Numbered from the stretch's first letter, positions 40,430 through 51,168 are shown. The stretch: DNA of 64,000 bases from Xanthomonas translucens pv. cerealis (GCF_006838285.1 NZ_CP038228.1:2852001-2916000); one strand, 5' to 3'. The notes: generated from the sequence alone by a model not told the origin. Program-made: numbers and translations.

Positions 40430-42550
40430 ATGACGCCCCGCCCCCTTTCCGCCGCCATCGCCCTCGTCGTGCTGGCCGCCCCCGGCTTCGCACTCGCCGC
40501 CGATGCCGGCCCCCAGCGCACCACCGACCTTGATGCGGTCACCGTCACCGCCAAGCTGGAGGCGGCACGCAACGCGCTGTCGCCGGACATCGGCAGCAGC
40601 CAGTACGCGATCACCGCCGAGGACATCGAGCGCTTGCCACTTGGCGCCGCCACCCCGCTCAACCAGGTGCTTCTGCAAGCCCCGGGCGTGGTCCAGGACT
40701 CCTACGGCGGCATCCACGTGCGCGGCGACCACGCCAATTTGCAGTACCGCATCAACGGCGTACTGATCCCCGAATCCATTTCCGGTTTCGGCCAGAGCCT
40801 GGAGCCGCGGACGATCAAGAGCATCAAGCTGCTCGACGGCGCGCTGCCCGCGCAGTTCGGCGAGCGCACCGCAGCGGTGGTGGACATCACCACCAAGAGC
40901 GGCGCGGAACTGGGCAACGGCGGCAGCGTCGGCATCACCGGCGGTTCCTACGGCACGCTCAATCCGAACGCCTCCTGGTGGGGCAGCAGCGGCCGCTGGA
41001 GCTGGTTCGTCACCGGCGACTACGAGCAAAACAAGCTCGGCCTGGAGAATCCGGTCAACAGCCGCAATCCCGATCACGACAAGACCCACCAGGGCAAAGG
41101 CTTCGCCGACCTCAGCTACCTGATCGACGAGAACACCCGGCTCAGCCTGCTGGTCGGCTATGCCAACAACCGCTTCCAGATCCCGAACAATCCCGGGCAA
41201 ACGCCGGCGTTCGATTACCTGGGCGCGACCGACTTCGACTCGTCCAAGCTCGACGAAAACCAGCGCGAGAACACCCGCTTCGGCACCCTGGTGCTGCAGG
41301 GTTCGCTCGGCGCCACCAGCTACCAACTGTCGGCCGGGCAGCGCTACAGCAGCGTCGCGTTCTCGCCCGACGTCGCCGGCGACCTGATCTTCGACGGCGT
41401 CGCCTCGCAGGTGAACCGCAGCAACCGTGCCAACACCGTACAGGCCGACTTCTCCACCCCACTCGGCGACGCGCACACCTTGCGCTATGGCGTGTACGGC
41501 AATTTCGAGCATGCCGTCGCCAGCAACAACTCCTACGTGTTCCCGGCCGATGCCGACGGCAACCAGACCAGCAACGCGCCGATCTTCATCCCCGACGCCA
41601 GCCGCTTCCACGCCAGCACCTACGCGCTGTACCTGCAGGACGAATGGAAGATCGGCGACGACTGGACCGTGAATTACGGCGTGCGCGGCGACCGCTACAA
41701 GGCGTTCGGCACCACCGAAGGCCAGCTCAGCCCTCGCCTGGGCATGGTCTGGCGCGCAAGCGCCGACACCACCGTGCATGCCGGCTATGCGCGCTACTTC
41801 ACCCCGCCGGCCAGCGAACTGATCTCCACCAGCGACATCGCCCTGTACGACGGCACCACCAACCAGCAGTCCACCGCCGGCGGCGCGACCACGCCGCTGA
41901 GCGAGCGCAGCGACTACTACGACATGGGCATCTCGCAGGTGGTCAACGAGCACCTGACCCTGGGCCTGGACACGTACTACCGCAAGGCAGACCGCCTGCA
42001 GGACGAAGGCCAGTTCGGCGCCGCCTACGTCTATTCCACGTTCAATTACCGCTACGGCCGCATCCGCGGCGCCGAGTTCAGCGCCGACTACAACAACGGC
42101 CCGGTCACCGCCTACTTCAACGTCGCCTACAGCAAGGCGATGGGCAAGCGGGTCATGACCAGCCTATACAACTTCGATCCGGACGCGTTGGCCTACGCCT
42201 ACGACAACTGGATCCACCTGGACCACGACCAGAAGTTCACTTCGTCCGGCGGCATCAGCTACGCGATCGACGACGCCAGCCGGATCGGCGCCAACTACCT
42301 GTTCGGCAGCGGCCTGCGCACCGACACCGACACGGTGCCCAACGGTGCCGAGCTGCCGTCGTACTTCCAGTTGAACCTCAGCGCCGGCCATGACTTCGCG
42401 CTCGGCACGCATCCGCTGCACGCACAAGTGGCGGTGCTCAACGTGCTCGATCGCGCCTACCAGCTGCGCGACGGCGGCGGCATCGGCGTATTCGCCCCGC
42501 AATGGGCGCCGCGCCGCGGCGTCTACCTGAGCCTGCAGCAGGATTTCTGA
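40430..42550 (+). CDS. TonB-dependent outer membrane receptor (second)
   Basis: This 706-aa receptor has a signal peptide (AAIALVVLAAPGFALAAD) and a TonB box-like LDAVTVTA. The plug carries QAPGVVQDSYGGIHVRGD and IKLLDGALPAQFGERTAAVV. A barrel ends in GVYLSLQQDF, with the usual terminal phenylalanine. The start at MTPRPLSAA fits the signal peptide. Substrate unknown: the upstream palindrome would suit metal control, but the gene stands alone. It is not closely similar to the island receptor at 20045. Confidence 0.9.
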   Translation: MTPRPLSAAIALVVLAAPGFALAADAGPQRTTDLDAVTVTAKLEAARNALSPDIGSSQYAITAEDIERLPLGAATPLNQVLLQAPGVVQDSYGGIHVRGDHANLQYRINGVLIPESISGFGQSLEPRTIKSIKLLDGALPAQFGERTAAVVDITTKSGAELGNGGSVGITGGSYGTLNPNASWWGSSGRWSWFVTGDYEQNKLGLENPVNSRNPDHDKTHQGKGFADLSYLIDENTRLSLLVGYANNRFQIPNNPGQTPAFDYLGATDFDSSKLDENQRENTRFGTLVLQGSLGATSYQLSAGQRYSSVAFSPDVAGDLIFDGVASQVNRSNRANTVQADFSTPLGDAHTLRYGVYGNFEHAVASNNSYVFPADADGNQTSNAPIFIPDASRFHASTYALYLQDEWKIGDDWTVNYGVRGDRYKAFGTTEGQLSPRLGMVWRASADTTVHAGYARYFTPPASELISTSDIALYDGTTNQQSTAGGATTPLSERSDYYDMGISQVVNEHLTLGLDTYYRKADRLQDEGQFGAAYVYSTFNYRYGRIRGAEFSADYNNGPVTAYFNVAYSKAMGKRVMTSLYNFDPDALAYAYDNWIHLDHDQKFTSSGGISYAIDDASRIGANYLFGSGLRTDTDTVPNGAELPSYFQLNLSAGHDFALGTHPLHAQVAVLNVLDRAYQLRDGGGIGVFAPQWAPRRGVYLSLQQDF

Positions 42551-42726
42551 GGCCGCTGCGCCAGGCCGCGCCCGCGACGGGCCGGCCTGGATGCCGTGAG
42601 AAGAGCGATGCTGCACGGGGGGCTTGCAGCCGCGAGTCGCTCAAGTGCCGAAACCGGGCGCGCCCGGTTGGCCAAACCGAACTTCGCTGGATGCCCCCCC
42701 CATGTATTCGCCGCCCACGAGATGTT

Positions 42727-42794
42727 GTGGGAGTCGACTTCAGTCGCGACAGGCCTTACCGGTAGTGCCTTGTCGCGACTGAAGTCGCTCGCAC
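42727..42794. repeat. REP-like palindrome, copy G
   Basis: Arms are GTGGGAGTCGACTTCAGTCG on the left and, from the other strand, GTGCGAGCGACTTCAGTCGC on the right. Mini-hairpins of the form CGAC-TTCA-GTCG are intact in both. It lies between the TonB receptor and dsbB, whose transcripts converge here. Confidence 0.75.
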
Positions 42795-42801
42795 AGAATT
42801 C

Positions 42802-43314
42802 TCAGTGCAACGAACGTCGCCGGGCCTTGAACCCGGCATACAGCGCGAACAGCGCCAGCGCCACGAAGCAGATCAAGCACCACACCGGCATCGACAGACC
42901 GAGAAAGCGCCAGTCGATGTTGCCGCAGTCGCCGGTCCCGGTCAGCACACGGCGCAGCACCTCGAACGGCCCCAGCGTCTCGCGCAGGAAGCTCAGCGGC
43001 GGACCACAGGAGGCCATCGGATCGGGAAACAACTGCACCGACACGTGCTTGGTGGAGATGCCGGCGCCGATGGCCGCGGCCAGGAACGCCAGCACGCCAT
43101 AGACCTTGCGCCCGCCGCTGCGCGCCGGGCCGTGCAAGGCGCCAAGCAGGAACAGCAGACCCAGCGCGGCGAACGCGATGCGCTGGAAGATGCACAGCGG
43201 ACAGGGCTCGATGGCGAGCTGCAGCTGCACGTAGATCGCATAGCCCAGCAGCCCGGCACAGATCAGAAAGCCGAACAGGAACTGCGCGCGGAAACTCCAG
43301 CGTAACGGGTTCAT
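42802..43314 (-). CDS. dsbB: Disulfide bond formation protein B
   Basis: This 170-aa inner-membrane protein reoxidises DsbA and passes electrons to quinone. It has four hydrophobic helices. The first periplasmic loop has the pair C38-PL-C41 (EPCPLCIFQR), and the second loop has C103 and C130 (MASCGPP, GTGDCGN). All four catalytic cysteines are present. It stands alone on the minus strand. Confidence 0.96.
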   Translation of the reverse strand: MNPLRWSFRAQFLFGFLICAGLLGYAIYVQLQLAIEPCPLCIFQRIAFAALGLLFLLGALHGPARSGGRKVYGVLAFLAAAIGAGISTKHVSVQLFPDPMASCGPPLSFLRETLGPFEVLRRVLTGTGDCGNIDWRFLGLSMPVWCLICFVALALFALYAGFKARRRSLH

Positions 43315-43439
43315 CGGGTCGGGCTCACATGAACGGTCCGCGCATTATCCGCCATCGCCCGCCTCGCCACCATGTGCCGTGCGTCCTTGCGCGCAGCGAG
43401 CGCGCCACGCGCGCGGCGCAAACCGCCAGCCCCGCACGC

Positions 43440-43466
43440 AAAAAAGCCCGGACATGCCGGGCTTCT
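43440..43466 (-). terminator. Intrinsic terminator after rplQ
   Basis: On the minus strand the stem AAGCCCGG / CCGGGCTT closes a five-base loop and runs into TTTTT. It is about 25 bases past the rplQ stop and ends the whole ribosomal cluster. Confidence 0.92.
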
Positions 43467-43489
43467 TGCTGACGCGGTGGGGGCCGGAT

Positions 43490-43876
43490 TTACTCGGCCA
43501 CTTCCTCGGCGATCGCGGTCGGGCGATCGACCAGCTCGACGTACGCCATCGGCGCGTTGTCGCCGGCGCGAAAGCCGCACTTCAGGATGCGCAGGTAGCC
43601 ACCCGGACGCGACTGGTAACGTGGGCCCAACTCAACGAACAGCTTGCCCACCGCTTCCTTATCGCGCAGGCGCGAGAAGGCCAGACGGCGGTTGGCAACG
43701 CCATCGATCTTGGCGATGGTGATCAGCGGCTCGGCGACGCGACGCAGTTCCTTGGCCTTCGGCAAGGTGGTCTTGATCAGCTCATGCTTGAACAGCGAAG
43801 CCGCCATGTTGGAAAACATCGCCTGGCGATGGGCGCTGGTGCGGTTGAACTTGCGGCCGGATTTCTGGTGACGCAT
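43490..43876 (-). CDS. rplQ: 50S ribosomal protein L17
   Basis: This 128-aa protein sits near the exit side of the large subunit. The N-terminus [17 protein letters not shown] is diagnostic, and [13 protein letters not shown] follows. It is the last gene of the alpha operon, but is separated from rpoA by a long spacer with a hairpin. It has its own good ribosome-binding site region and is followed by a terminator. Confidence 0.97.
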   Translation of the reverse strand: MRHQKSGRKFNRTSAHRQAMFSNMAASLFKHELIKTTLPKAKELRRVAEPLITIAKIDGVANRRLAFSRLRDKEAVGKLFVELGPRYQSRPGGYLRILKCGFRAGDNAPMAYVELVDRPTAIAEEVAE

Positions 43877-44117
43877 GGTCTTGGTTCCTATGGAAAGTTG
43901 AAACTGCTGGAGATCGCTGTCGCCGTCCTGGCGTTGAACAATGGACTGCGGATGGTCCGAGCCGGCCGTCCTTGACCGGACAACGCAGCGGGCTTAGCGA
44001 CCCGTCGACGTAGTGGTGCGTTTGATGCTGCGCGAGCCGCCGCGAGGGCGCCCGTGGGTGCGCGGACAGGCAGCGTCCGTGGCCGATGCCAGTGCGGCAT
44101 CGGCCAGGTGCGCGTGC
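43877..44117 (-). other. Long rpoA-rplQ spacer with a 10-base hairpin
   Basis: These 241 bases are long for this place in the alpha operon. GGCCGATGCC and GGCATCGGCC (44081-44105) form a perfect 10-base stem with a five-base loop, twelve bases past the rpoA stop. There is no T-tract. It could reduce read-through into rplQ or protect the 3' end of rpoA mRNA. No gene is seen. Confidence 0.6.
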
Positions 44118-45116
44118 TTAGCCGAGCATGCCGTGCTGGGCGACGCCGGCCGGCGGCCAGTTCTCCAGCTTCATGCCGAGCGACAGGCCACGCTGGGCCA
44201 GCACTTCCTTGATCTCGGTCAACGACTTCTTGCCGAGGTTCGGGGTCTTAAGCAGTTCCACTTCGGTCTTCTGGATCAGATCGCCGATGTAGTAGATGCT
44301 CTCGGCCTTCAGGCAGTTGGCCGAACGCACGGTCAGTTCCAGATCGTCGATCGGACGCAGCAGTACCGGATCCACGCCGTTGCTGGCAGGCTTGGCCGCG
44401 CCACGGTCGCGATGGGTGAAGTCGCCGAACACCGACAGCTGATCGCTGAGGATGTCGGCGGCGGTGCGCACGGCTTCCTCGGCATCGATCGTGCCGTTGG
44501 TCTCGATGTCCAGGACCAGCTTGTCCAGGTCGGTGCGCTGCTCGACGCGCGCGGATTCGACCGCGTAGGCGACGCGACGCACCGGCGAGAACGACGCATC
44601 CAGGATCAGGCGACCGATGGTGCGGGTTTCCTCGTCCGGACGGCGACGCGCGGCGGCCGGCTGGTAGCCGAAGCCACGCTCGATCTTCAGACGCATGTTG
44701 ATCGCCATATCCTTGGTCAGGTGGCAGATCACGTGGTCGTTGTTGAGGATATCGACGTTGTGGTCGGTCTTGATGTCGGCGGCAGTGACCGTGCCCGGAC
44801 CCTGTTTGGACAGCGACAGCGTGGCACTGTCACCCGTATGTATGCGGATGGCCACGTCCTTGAGATTGAGCAGGACATCCAGCACGTCCTCCTGCAGCCC
44901 TTCGACCGTGGTGTACTCATGCAGCACGCCGTCGATCTCGACTTCCGTGATCGCGAAGCCGGGGATCGAGGACAACAGCACGCGACGCAGGGCATTGCCC
45001 AGCGTATGCCCATACCCGCGCTCCAAGGGCTCGATTACGACCTTGGCGCGGTTGTCGGTAAGGCGTTCGATCTGCGGCCCACGGGGGCGCAGAACCTGGT
45101 TGGCGGTAACCGTCAT
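44118..45116 (-). CDS. rpoA: RNA polymerase alpha subunit
   Basis: This 332-aa subunit nucleates RNA polymerase assembly and contacts promoter UP elements and activators. The N-terminal dimerisation domain has [20 protein letters not shown]. The C-terminal domain (about residues 250-320) has [20 protein letters not shown] and [19 protein letters not shown] with the DNA-contact helix-hairpin-helix. The start at MTVTANQVL gives the normal family length. It is 50 bases after rpsD. Confidence 0.98.
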   Translation of the reverse strand: MTVTANQVLRPRGPQIERLTDNRAKVVIEPLERGYGHTLGNALRRVLLSSIPGFAITEVEIDGVLHEYTTVEGLQEDVLDVLLNLKDVAIRIHTGDSATLSLSKQGPGTVTAADIKTDHNVDILNNDHVICHLTKDMAINMRLKIERGFGYQPAAARRRPDEETRTIGRLILDASFSPVRRVAYAVESARVEQRTDLDKLVLDIETNGTIDAEEAVRTAADILSDQLSVFGDFTHRDRGAAKPASNGVDPVLLRPIDDLELTVRSANCLKAESIYYIGDLIQKTEVELLKTPNLGKKSLTEIKEVLAQRGLSLGMKLENWPPAGVAQHGMLG

Positions 45117-45166
45117 GTTGCGGGTTCTCCTGACGAGCCTCCGTTGCCGGAGGCTCTCCAATGTGA

Positions 45167-45796
45167 TTACTTCGAATACAACTCGACGATCAGCGCTTCG
45201 TTGATGTCAGCAGGCAGGTCCGCACGATCCGGCACGGCCTTGAAGATGCCGCTGAACTTCTTCGAATCGACCTCGACCCAGGACGGGTTCAGGTCGTGCG
45301 TTTCGGCAACGGTCAGCGCTTCCTGCACGCGAAGCTGCTTCTGCGCCTTTTCCGACAGGGCGATCGCGTCGCCGGCCTTGACCTGATACGAGGCCAGGTT
45401 CACCGACTTGCCGTTGACCATCACGCCACGGTGCGACACCAGCTGGCGCGCAGCCGGACGGGTGACGGCGAAGCCCATGCGGTAGACGACGTTGTCCAGG
45501 CGGGTTTCCAGCAGCTGCAGAAGGTTCTCGCCGGTGTTGCCTTTCTTGGTCGAGGCCTTCTTGTAGTAGTTGCGGAACTGACGCTCCAGCAGACCGTAGA
45601 TACGCTTGACCTTCTGCTTTTCGCGCAGCTGGGTGGCGTAGTCGGACAACTTGCCCTTGCGGGCGGTCGCGCCGTGCTGGCCGGGCTTTTGCTCCAGCTT
45701 GCACTTGGAGTCCAGGGCACGCGCTGGGCTCTTGAGGGAAAGATCGGCGCCTTCACGGCGCGCGAGCTTACAGGTAGGACCGATATAACGAGCCAT
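45167..45796 (-). CDS. rpsD: 30S ribosomal protein S4
   Basis: This 209-aa protein starts small-subunit assembly by binding 16S rRNA. In many bacteria it also represses the alpha operon. [29 protein letters not shown] [15 protein letters not shown] and the S4 domain [18 protein letters not shown] are present. It lies 14 bases after rpsK. Confidence 0.98.
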   Translation of the reverse strand: MARYIGPTCKLARREGADLSLKSPARALDSKCKLEQKPGQHGATARKGKLSDYATQLREKQKVKRIYGLLERQFRNYYKKASTKKGNTGENLLQLLETRLDNVVYRMGFAVTRPAARQLVSHRGVMVNGKSVNLASYQVKAGDAIALSEKAQKQLRVQEALTVAETHDLNPSWVEVDSKKFSGIFKAVPDRADLPADINEALIVELYSK

Positions 45797-45810
45797 TTCT
45801 TATCGCTCCT

Positions 45811-46203
45811 TTAGACGCGACGCTTCTTCGGCGGACGGCACCCGTTGTGCGGGATAGGCGTCACGTCGATGATGTTGGTGATCTTGTATCCGACGTTGTT
45901 CAACGAACGGACGGCGGACTCGCGACCCGGACCCGGGCCCTTGATGCGCACTTCCAGCGACTTCACGCCGTAGTCGAGCGCAGCGCGCCCGGCCTTCTCG
46001 GCGGCAACCTGCGCCGCGAACGGCGTGGACTTGCGCGAACCGCGGAAACCGGCGCCACCGGAGGTCGCCCAGGACAATGCATTACCCTGACGGTCAGTGA
46101 TGGTCACGATGGTGTTGTTGAACGAAGCGTGGACGTGGGCGACGCCGTCGGTGACGACGCGCTTGATCTTCTTCTTGGTCTTTGCTGCTGCGGGCTTAGC
46201 CAT
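45811..46203 (-). CDS. rpsK: 30S ribosomal protein S11
   Basis: This 130-aa protein lines the platform of the small subunit near the mRNA exit. [19 protein letters not shown] and [18 protein letters not shown] are diagnostic. The N-terminus is alanine/lysine-rich, as usual. It is tightly spaced between rpsM and rpsD. Confidence 0.98.
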   Translation of the reverse strand: MAKPAAAKTKKKIKRVVTDGVAHVHASFNNTIVTITDRQGNALSWATSGGAGFRGSRKSTPFAAQVAAEKAGRAALDYGVKSLEVRIKGPGPGRESAVRSLNNVGYKITNIIDVTPIPHNGCRPPKKRRV

Positions 46204-46212
46204 GTCTGTGCC

Positions 46213-46569
46213 TTACTTCCTGATCGCCTTGCGCGGGCCCTTGCGGGTGCGGGCGTTGGTGCGGGTGCGCTGACCACGCAGCGGCAGGCCACGACGATGA
46301 CGCAGACCGCGGTAGCAGCCCAGGTCCATCAGCCGCTTGATGGCGATGCCTACTTCGCGACGCAGGTCGCCTTCGACGATGTACTTGCCGATTTCGAGGC
46401 GCAAGCGCTCGATTTCAGGCTCGGACAGGTCACGGATCTTGGTGCTCGAGGTCACGCCTGCGGCTTCGCAGACTTTCTTGGAACGGGTACGGCCGATGCC
46501 GAAAATGCTTTGCAACCCGACCCAGACGTGCTTCTGGGCTGGCAGGTTGACGCCTGCAATACGCGCCAT
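46213..46569 (-). CDS. rpsM: 30S ribosomal protein S13
   Basis: This 118-aa head protein contacts the P-site tRNA and L5. [36 protein letters not shown] and the basic tail [14 protein letters not shown] are typical. The start was taken at MARIAGVN, 13 codons inside a longer reading. It opens the alpha operon after a long spacer from secY. Confidence 0.98.
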   Translation of the reverse strand: MARIAGVNLPAQKHVWVGLQSIFGIGRTRSKKVCEAAGVTSSTKIRDLSEPEIERLRLEIGKYIVEGDLRREVGIAIKRLMDLGCYRGLRHRRGLPLRGQRTRTNARTRKGPRKAIRK

Positions 46570-46908
46570 GACGCGGTTCTCCAACTGAGTGATGGCCCGA
46601 CAGCGCACTGCGGCGCCATCCGGCAGGATGGATCAAAAAGTGAACTTATAAGTCTAGCAAGGTCTCGGGTTACATGGAAGCCCGCGGAACCTTTCGGTTC
46701 CGCAAGCCCGGCATGGGGAGTGTGCCCATGCTCCGGCGCCGGACGTCGTTGGCCCAGGTGAGGATCCACCCTGGCCGCCCGCGCTACTCCAGCGCAGGAC
46801 CACCACGTCACACCCACGCACGAGACCGCTGCATGGGCCGCCCTTCAAGTCGGAAGACTGCGCCCGGGAACTGGAGCGTCTTCGCGGAAGGAAATTAAAT
46901 TATAGCCA
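46570..46908 (-). other. Long secY-rpsM spacer with two hairpins; no rpmJ
   Basis: In many bacteria the L36 gene rpmJ lies here, but none is readable in these 339 bases. Instead there are two hairpins, GCGGAACC-TTTC-GGTTCCGC (46684-46703) and GCATGGG-N7-CCCATGC (46711-46731). An AT-rich stretch 46635-46660 contains TATAAG on the minus strand, a possible -10 for rpsM. The hairpins lack T-tracts. The layout suggests the alpha operon has its own promoter. Confidence 0.55.
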
Positions 46909-48276
46909 TCAACCGCGGGCAAAACCGCCGCGCGAGCCACCCTTGAGGTTGGCCTTCTTCAACAGGCTTTCGTACTGGTGCGACATCAGGTGCGCCTGGA
47001 TCTGCGCGATGAAGTCCATCACCACCACGACCGCGATCAGCAGCGAAGTGCCGCCGAAATGGAACGAGGTGCCGAGCTGCGTGCGCATGATTTCCGGCAG
47101 CAGACACACGATCACCAGGTACAGCGAGCCGGCGGCGGTCAGCCGGGTCAGCACGCCGTCGACGTAATCGGCCGTGGCCTTGCCCGGACGGATGCCAGGA
47201 ATCAGCGCACCGGACTTCTTCAGGTTGTCCGCGGTTTCCTGCGAGTTGAACACCAGCGCGGTATAGAAGAACGCGAAACCGATGATCAACGCGGCGAACA
47301 CGATCATGTGCACCGGCTCGCCCGGCCCAAGAGCATTGGCGATACGCTGCAGCACGCTGCCGAAGGTACTGTTGGACGCGGCCTGGCCCGACCACATCGA
47401 CAGGGTCGCCGGGAAGGCGAGGATGCTCGAGGCAAAGATCGGCGGAATCACGCCAGCCATGTTCAGCTTCAGCGGCAGGAACGAGGTCTGATTCATATAC
47501 GCGTTGCGGCCGCCCTGGCGCCGCGCGTAGTTCACCGTGATGCGCCGCTGCCCGCGTTCGACGAATACCACGAACAGGGTGAAGGCGAGGATGGTCAGCA
47601 CGATCAGCAACAGCGAGATGAAACTCATGTTGCCGTCGCGGTAGGCTTCCACGGTCTGGATCGACGCCGCCGGCAAACCAGCGACGATGCCGGCGAAGAT
47701 GATCAGCGACACGCCATTGCCGATGCCGCGCTCGGTGACCTGCTCGCCGACCCACATCAGGAAGATGGTGCCGGCGGTCAGTGCGATCACCGCGGTGAGC
47801 ACGAAGCCCATGCCCGGCGCGTACACGACCGGCGCACCGCCCGGTGCGGTCTGGTTCTGCAGCGCCAGCGCGATACTTCCGCCCTGCACCACCGCCAGCA
47901 GCACCGCGCCGATGCGCGAATATTGGGTGATCTTGCGCCGACCAGACTCGCCTTCCTTCTGCATCGCCTTCAGCGACGGGAAGATGTGCGTGGCCAGCTG
48001 GATCACGATCGATGCCGAGATGTACGGCATCACGTTCAGCGCGAAGATGCTGAAACGGTGCAGGGCGCCGCCCGAGAACATGTTGAACATGTCCACGATG
48101 CCGCCGCCCTGCGCCTGCATCAGCGCAAGCATGGCTTCGGGATTGACGCCTGGCACCGGCACGTAGCAGCCGATGCGGTAGACGATCAATGCGCCGAGAA
48201 CGAACAACAGGCGCTGGCGAAGTTCCGTGAACTTGCCAAGCCCGCCGCCGAGGTTACCCATGCCAGCCTGCGCCAT
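46909..48276 (-). CDS. secY: Protein translocase subunit SecY
   Basis: This 455-aa protein forms the channel of the Sec translocon for export and membrane insertion. Ten membrane helices are visible. [20 protein letters not shown] begins helix 1, and [19 protein letters not shown] is a cytoplasmic ribosome/SecA contact loop. [20 protein letters not shown] precedes the later helices. The start was taken at MAQAGMGNL, 18 codons inside a longer reading and eight bases after rplO. Confidence 0.97.
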   Translation of the reverse strand: MAQAGMGNLGGGLGKFTELRQRLLFVLGALIVYRIGCYVPVPGVNPEAMLALMQAQGGGIVDMFNMFSGGALHRFSIFALNVMPYISASIVIQLATHIFPSLKAMQKEGESGRRKITQYSRIGAVLLAVVQGGSIALALQNQTAPGGAPVVYAPGMGFVLTAVIALTAGTIFLMWVGEQVTERGIGNGVSLIIFAGIVAGLPAASIQTVEAYRDGNMSFISLLLIVLTILAFTLFVVFVERGQRRITVNYARRQGGRNAYMNQTSFLPLKLNMAGVIPPIFASSILAFPATLSMWSGQAASNSTFGSVLQRIANALGPGEPVHMIVFAALIIGFAFFYTALVFNSQETADNLKKSGALIPGIRPGKATADYVDGVLTRLTAAGSLYLVIVCLLPEIMRTQLGTSFHFGGTSLLIAVVVVMDFIAQIQAHLMSHQYESLLKKANLKGGSRGGFARG

Positions 48277-48283
48277 CTGCGTG

Positions 48284-48727
48284 TTACTCCTGCACGCTGC
48301 CGCCGGCAGCTTCGATTGCCGCCTTGGCACCGGCGGTCGCGGCGATACCCTTGAGCACGAACTTCTTGCTCAGCTCGCCCTTGAGGACGACCTTGGCCTT
48401 CTTCGCGGTGCTCGGGACCAGCTTGGCAGCGCGCAGCGCGGCGAAATCGATCTCGCCTTCCGGAAGGTTGTCGAGCTGGTAGGACAGCACTTCGGCCGTG
48501 TCCTTGGCCATCTTGGAACGGAAGCCGATCTTCGGCAGACGGCGCTGCATGGGGGTCTGGCCGCCTTCGAAGCCGGCCTTGATCTTGCCGCCGCCCTTGC
48601 GCGCGAACGAACCCTTGTGGCCGCGGCCGCAGGTCTTGCCCAGGCCCGAACCGATGCCGCGACCGACGCGGGTGCGCTCGGTCCGCGCGCCTTCGGCGGG
48701 CTTCAGATCATTCAGATGCAAAGTCAT
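48284..48727 (-). CDS. rplO: 50S ribosomal protein L15
   Basis: This 147-aa late-assembly protein has [40 protein letters not shown] and [18 protein letters not shown]. Its order rpmD-rplO-secY is standard. Six bases separate it from rpmD. Confidence 0.98.
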   Translation of the reverse strand: MTLHLNDLKPAEGARTERTRVGRGIGSGLGKTCGRGHKGSFARKGGGKIKAGFEGGQTPMQRRLPKIGFRSKMAKDTAEVLSYQLDNLPEGEIDFAALRAAKLVPSTAKKAKVVLKGELSKKFVLKGIAATAGAKAAIEAAGGSVQE

Positions 48728-48733
48728 GGTCGC

Positions 48734-48925
48734 TTACTCCTCAACCTGGACGAGGTAGTGAACCTTGTTGATCAGGCCGCGCACCTGCGGGCTGTCCTTC
48801 AGTTCACGCACATCGTTGAGCTTGTTCAGGCCCAGCGCACGCACCGACAGGCGGTGACGCGACTGGGTACCACGAAGGCCGCGCACCAGGCGCACCTTCA
48901 CCGTCTTGTTGGACGCATTAGCCAT
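48734..48925 (-). CDS. rpmD: 50S ribosomal protein L30
   Basis: This 63-aa protein reads [20 protein letters not shown] and [20 protein letters not shown], the standard L30 core. Its ATG lies eight bases inside the end of rpsE in another frame, so translation is coupled to rpsE. Confidence 0.97.
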   Translation of the reverse strand: MANASNKTVKVRLVRGLRGTQSRHRLSVRALGLNKLNDVRELKDSPQVRGLINKVHYLVQVEE

Positions 48926-49463
48926 GGTTGAGTTCCTCCACCTTCTTGCCGCGCTTGGCCGCAATGCGCGACGGCGACTGCATATCTTCCAGGCCGCGCA
49001 GCGTAGCGCGCACCAGATTGATCGGGTTGCGCGAACCGACGGCCTTGGCCAGCACGTTCTTGACCCCGACCGCTTCCAACACAGCACGCATCGCGCCACC
49101 GGCGATGACGCCGGTACCTTCCGACGCCGGCATCATGAACACGCGCGCCGCGCCGTGGCCGGACTTCACCGCGTGCCACAGGGTGCCGTTGTTCAGATCG
49201 ATGTTGAGCATGCCCTTGCGCGCATATTCCATCGACTTCTGGATCGCGACCGGCACTTCGCGCGCCTTGCCGTAACCGAACCCGATCTTGCCGTTGCCGT
49301 CGCCGACCACGGTCAGCGCGGTGAAGGTGAACTGGCGACCGCCCTTGACCGTTTTGCTGACGCGGTTGACCGCGACCAGCTTCTCGATCATGCCGTCGTC
49401 GACTTTCTCTTCGCGGTTGCGGTCGCGATCACGACCCCGCGGTGCACGCTGTTCTTCAGCCAT
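48918..49463 (-). CDS. rpsE: 30S ribosomal protein S5
   Basis: This 181-aa protein affects decoding accuracy and mRNA unwinding at the entry pore. [20 protein letters not shown] and [20 protein letters not shown] hold the RNA-binding region. The start [17 protein letters not shown] gives a charged N-terminal extension, longer than in E. coli (about 167 aa). A 157-base spacer with hairpins precedes it. Confidence 0.97.
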   Translation of the reverse strand: MAEEQRAPRGRDRDRNREEKVDDGMIEKLVAVNRVSKTVKGGRQFTFTALTVVGDGNGKIGFGYGKAREVPVAIQKSMEYARKGMLNIDLNNGTLWHAVKSGHGAARVFMMPASEGTGVIAGGAMRAVLEAVGVKNVLAKAVGSRNPINLVRATLRGLEDMQSPSRIAAKRGKKVEELNHG

Positions 49464-49620
49464 TGTGTATTCCTTGGTAGTTGAAAGAGTTACGGCTTGC
49501 ATGCCGCTTATAGTTGTTGACTGGAACCGTGTTCCCCGGACGCGCACATAAGGCGCGTCAGGGTCCGATGCGGCCCGCATCGACAGGTCGGGCGCGGCGT
49601 GGACGCCGCACCCGCAAGGA
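49464..49620 (-). other. rplR-rpsE spacer with GC hairpins
   Basis: In 157 bases there are two small inverted repeats, GATGCGG/CCGCATC-like near 49567-49581 and GCGGCGT-GG-ACGCCGC near 49593-49608. Neither has a T-tract. Such a gap is longer than usual between these genes. No gene is seen. Confidence 0.4.
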
Positions 49621-49980
49621 TCAGAACTGCAGGCCGCCTTCGCGCGCGGCGTCGGCCAGTGCCTTGATGCGGCCGTGGTAGCGGTAGCCCGAGCGGTCGA
49701 AGGCGACCTTCTCTATACCTGCGGCCTTGGCGCGCTCGGCGATCAGCTTGCCGACCTTGACGGCCGCCTCGCTGTTCTTGCCGCTCTTCAGGCCGTCCTT
49801 GACGTCGGCCTGCAGAGTGTTCGCCGCAGCGATCACCTTGGAGCCGTCGGCAGTGAAGACCTGCGCATACAGGTGCTGACCGGTGCGCAGCACCGACAGG
49901 CGCGCGACGCCGAGTTCGCGGATGTGCGCACGGGTCGACTTGGCGCGGCGCAGACGGGCGATGTTCTTGTTGATGGTCAT
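49621..49980 (-). CDS. rplR: 50S ribosomal protein L18
   Basis: This 119-aa protein binds 5S rRNA in the central protuberance. [35 protein letters not shown] and [20 protein letters not shown] are typical. It follows rplF after 90 bases. Confidence 0.97.
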   Translation of the reverse strand: MTINKNIARLRRAKSTRAHIRELGVARLSVLRTGQHLYAQVFTADGSKVIAAANTLQADVKDGLKSGKNSEAAVKVGKLIAERAKAAGIEKVAFDRSGYRYHGRIKALADAAREGGLQF

Positions 49981-50070
49981 GTCTATGTCCTACGGAAGCT
50001 GAAGGAGAACAGGCTTTTGCATTGAAGAGTCTGGCCATGAATGGCCGGGCTCCTCGCAGAAGGACCTGCC

Positions 50071-50598
50071 TTATGCCTTCTTGGCTTCCTTGCGAATGAT
50101 GGCTTCACCGGCGTACTTCACACCCTTGCCCTTGTAGGGCTCCGGCGGACGGAAACCGCGGATCTTGGCGGCGACTTCACCGACGCGCTGCTTGTCGGCG
50201 CCCTGCACCACGATCTCGGTCTGAGTCGGGGTGGCCAGGGTGATGCCTTCCGGCGCCTTGAACACGACCGGGTGCGAGAAGCCGAGCGCCAGGCTCAGGT
50301 CCTTGCCCTGCATCGTGGCACGGTAACCGACGCCGACCAGCTCGAGCTTGCGCTCGAAGCCTTCGGAAACGCCGTGCACCATGTTCGCCAGGATCGCGCG
50401 GACGGTGCCGGTGATGGCGATCTGCGACGGGTCGTTGGCCGACAGCGTGGCGACACCGTCTTCCTGCTTGATTTCGACGCCAGCCGGCTTGATCAGCGAC
50501 AGGGTGCCCTTCGGGCCCTTGACGCTCACCAGCTCGGGCTGGACATTCAGTTCGACGCCCTTCGGGAGGGAAATCGGCTTCTTGGCTACGCGGGACAT
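50071..50598 (-). CDS. rplF: 50S ribosomal protein L6
   Basis: This 175-aa protein lies near the GTPase centre. [30 protein letters not shown] and the C-terminal [20 protein letters not shown] are diagnostic. The gene is 16 bases after rpsH. Confidence 0.98.
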   Translation of the reverse strand: MSRVAKKPISLPKGVELNVQPELVSVKGPKGTLSLIKPAGVEIKQEDGVATLSANDPSQIAITGTVRAILANMVHGVSEGFERKLELVGVGYRATMQGKDLSLALGFSHPVVFKAPEGITLATPTQTEIVVQGADKQRVGEVAAKIRGFRPPEPYKGKGVKYAGEAIIRKEAKKA

Positions 50599-50614
50599 TT
50601 ACTTACTCCTTCCC

Positions 50615-51013
50615 TTAGGCCACGAAGCACAGGACTTCGCCACCGACGCCGGCCTGACGGGCCTGCGCATCGGTCATGATGCCCTTGGACGTGGAAATGA
50701 TGGCAACGCCCAGGCCGCCGAGAACCTTCGGCAGCTCGGCCTTACCGCGGTACTGACGCAGACCCGAACGGGACACGCGCTTGAGCGTATCGATGACCGG
50801 ACGGCCCTCGAAATACTTCAGCACGATTTCCAGTTCGGACTTGTTGTTCTCGATCGGGTTGACGCGCAGGTCGCCGATGTAGCCTTCGGCCTTCAGCACT
50901 TCTGCGATCGCAACCTTGATCTTGGAGGACGGCATTTTCACCGTCGGCTTGCCAACCGCGGCCGCATTCTTGATGCGGACCAGCAGGTCGGCGATGGGAT
51001 CAGTCATGCTCAT
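50615..51013 (-). CDS. rpsH: 30S ribosomal protein S8
   Basis: This 132-aa protein binds the central domain of 16S rRNA and is the autogenous repressor of the spc operon in E. coli. [39 protein letters not shown] and [20 protein letters not shown] are present. I chose the ATG giving MSMTDP; one two codons later is also possible. A terminator and -10-like element precede it in the rpsN-rpsH spacer. Confidence 0.97.
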   Translation of the reverse strand: MSMTDPIADLLVRIKNAAAVGKPTVKMPSSKIKVAIAEVLKAEGYIGDLRVNPIENNKSELEIVLKYFEGRPVIDTLKRVSRSGLRQYRGKAELPKVLGGLGVAIISTSKGIMTDAQARQAGVGGEVLCFVA

Positions 51014-51168
51014 GGTATCTACCTTTGAGTGCACCGATATCCGCTTTCGCGAAAATCTTGTGATGTGTAACTGTGGAATGACGCGGTGATGTGAAGCGTG
51101 GAGCGTCCTGGAGAAGGCCAGGGCCTGTTTGCCGCAAGCAGCCCTGCCGGGCGCAAGCAAGAAGCGGG

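Noticed and set aside
51045..51054. TTTCGCGAAA palindrome in the rpsH leader as an operator
   Set aside because: A single short palindrome in GC-rich DNA; no known regulator site, and no second copy nearby.
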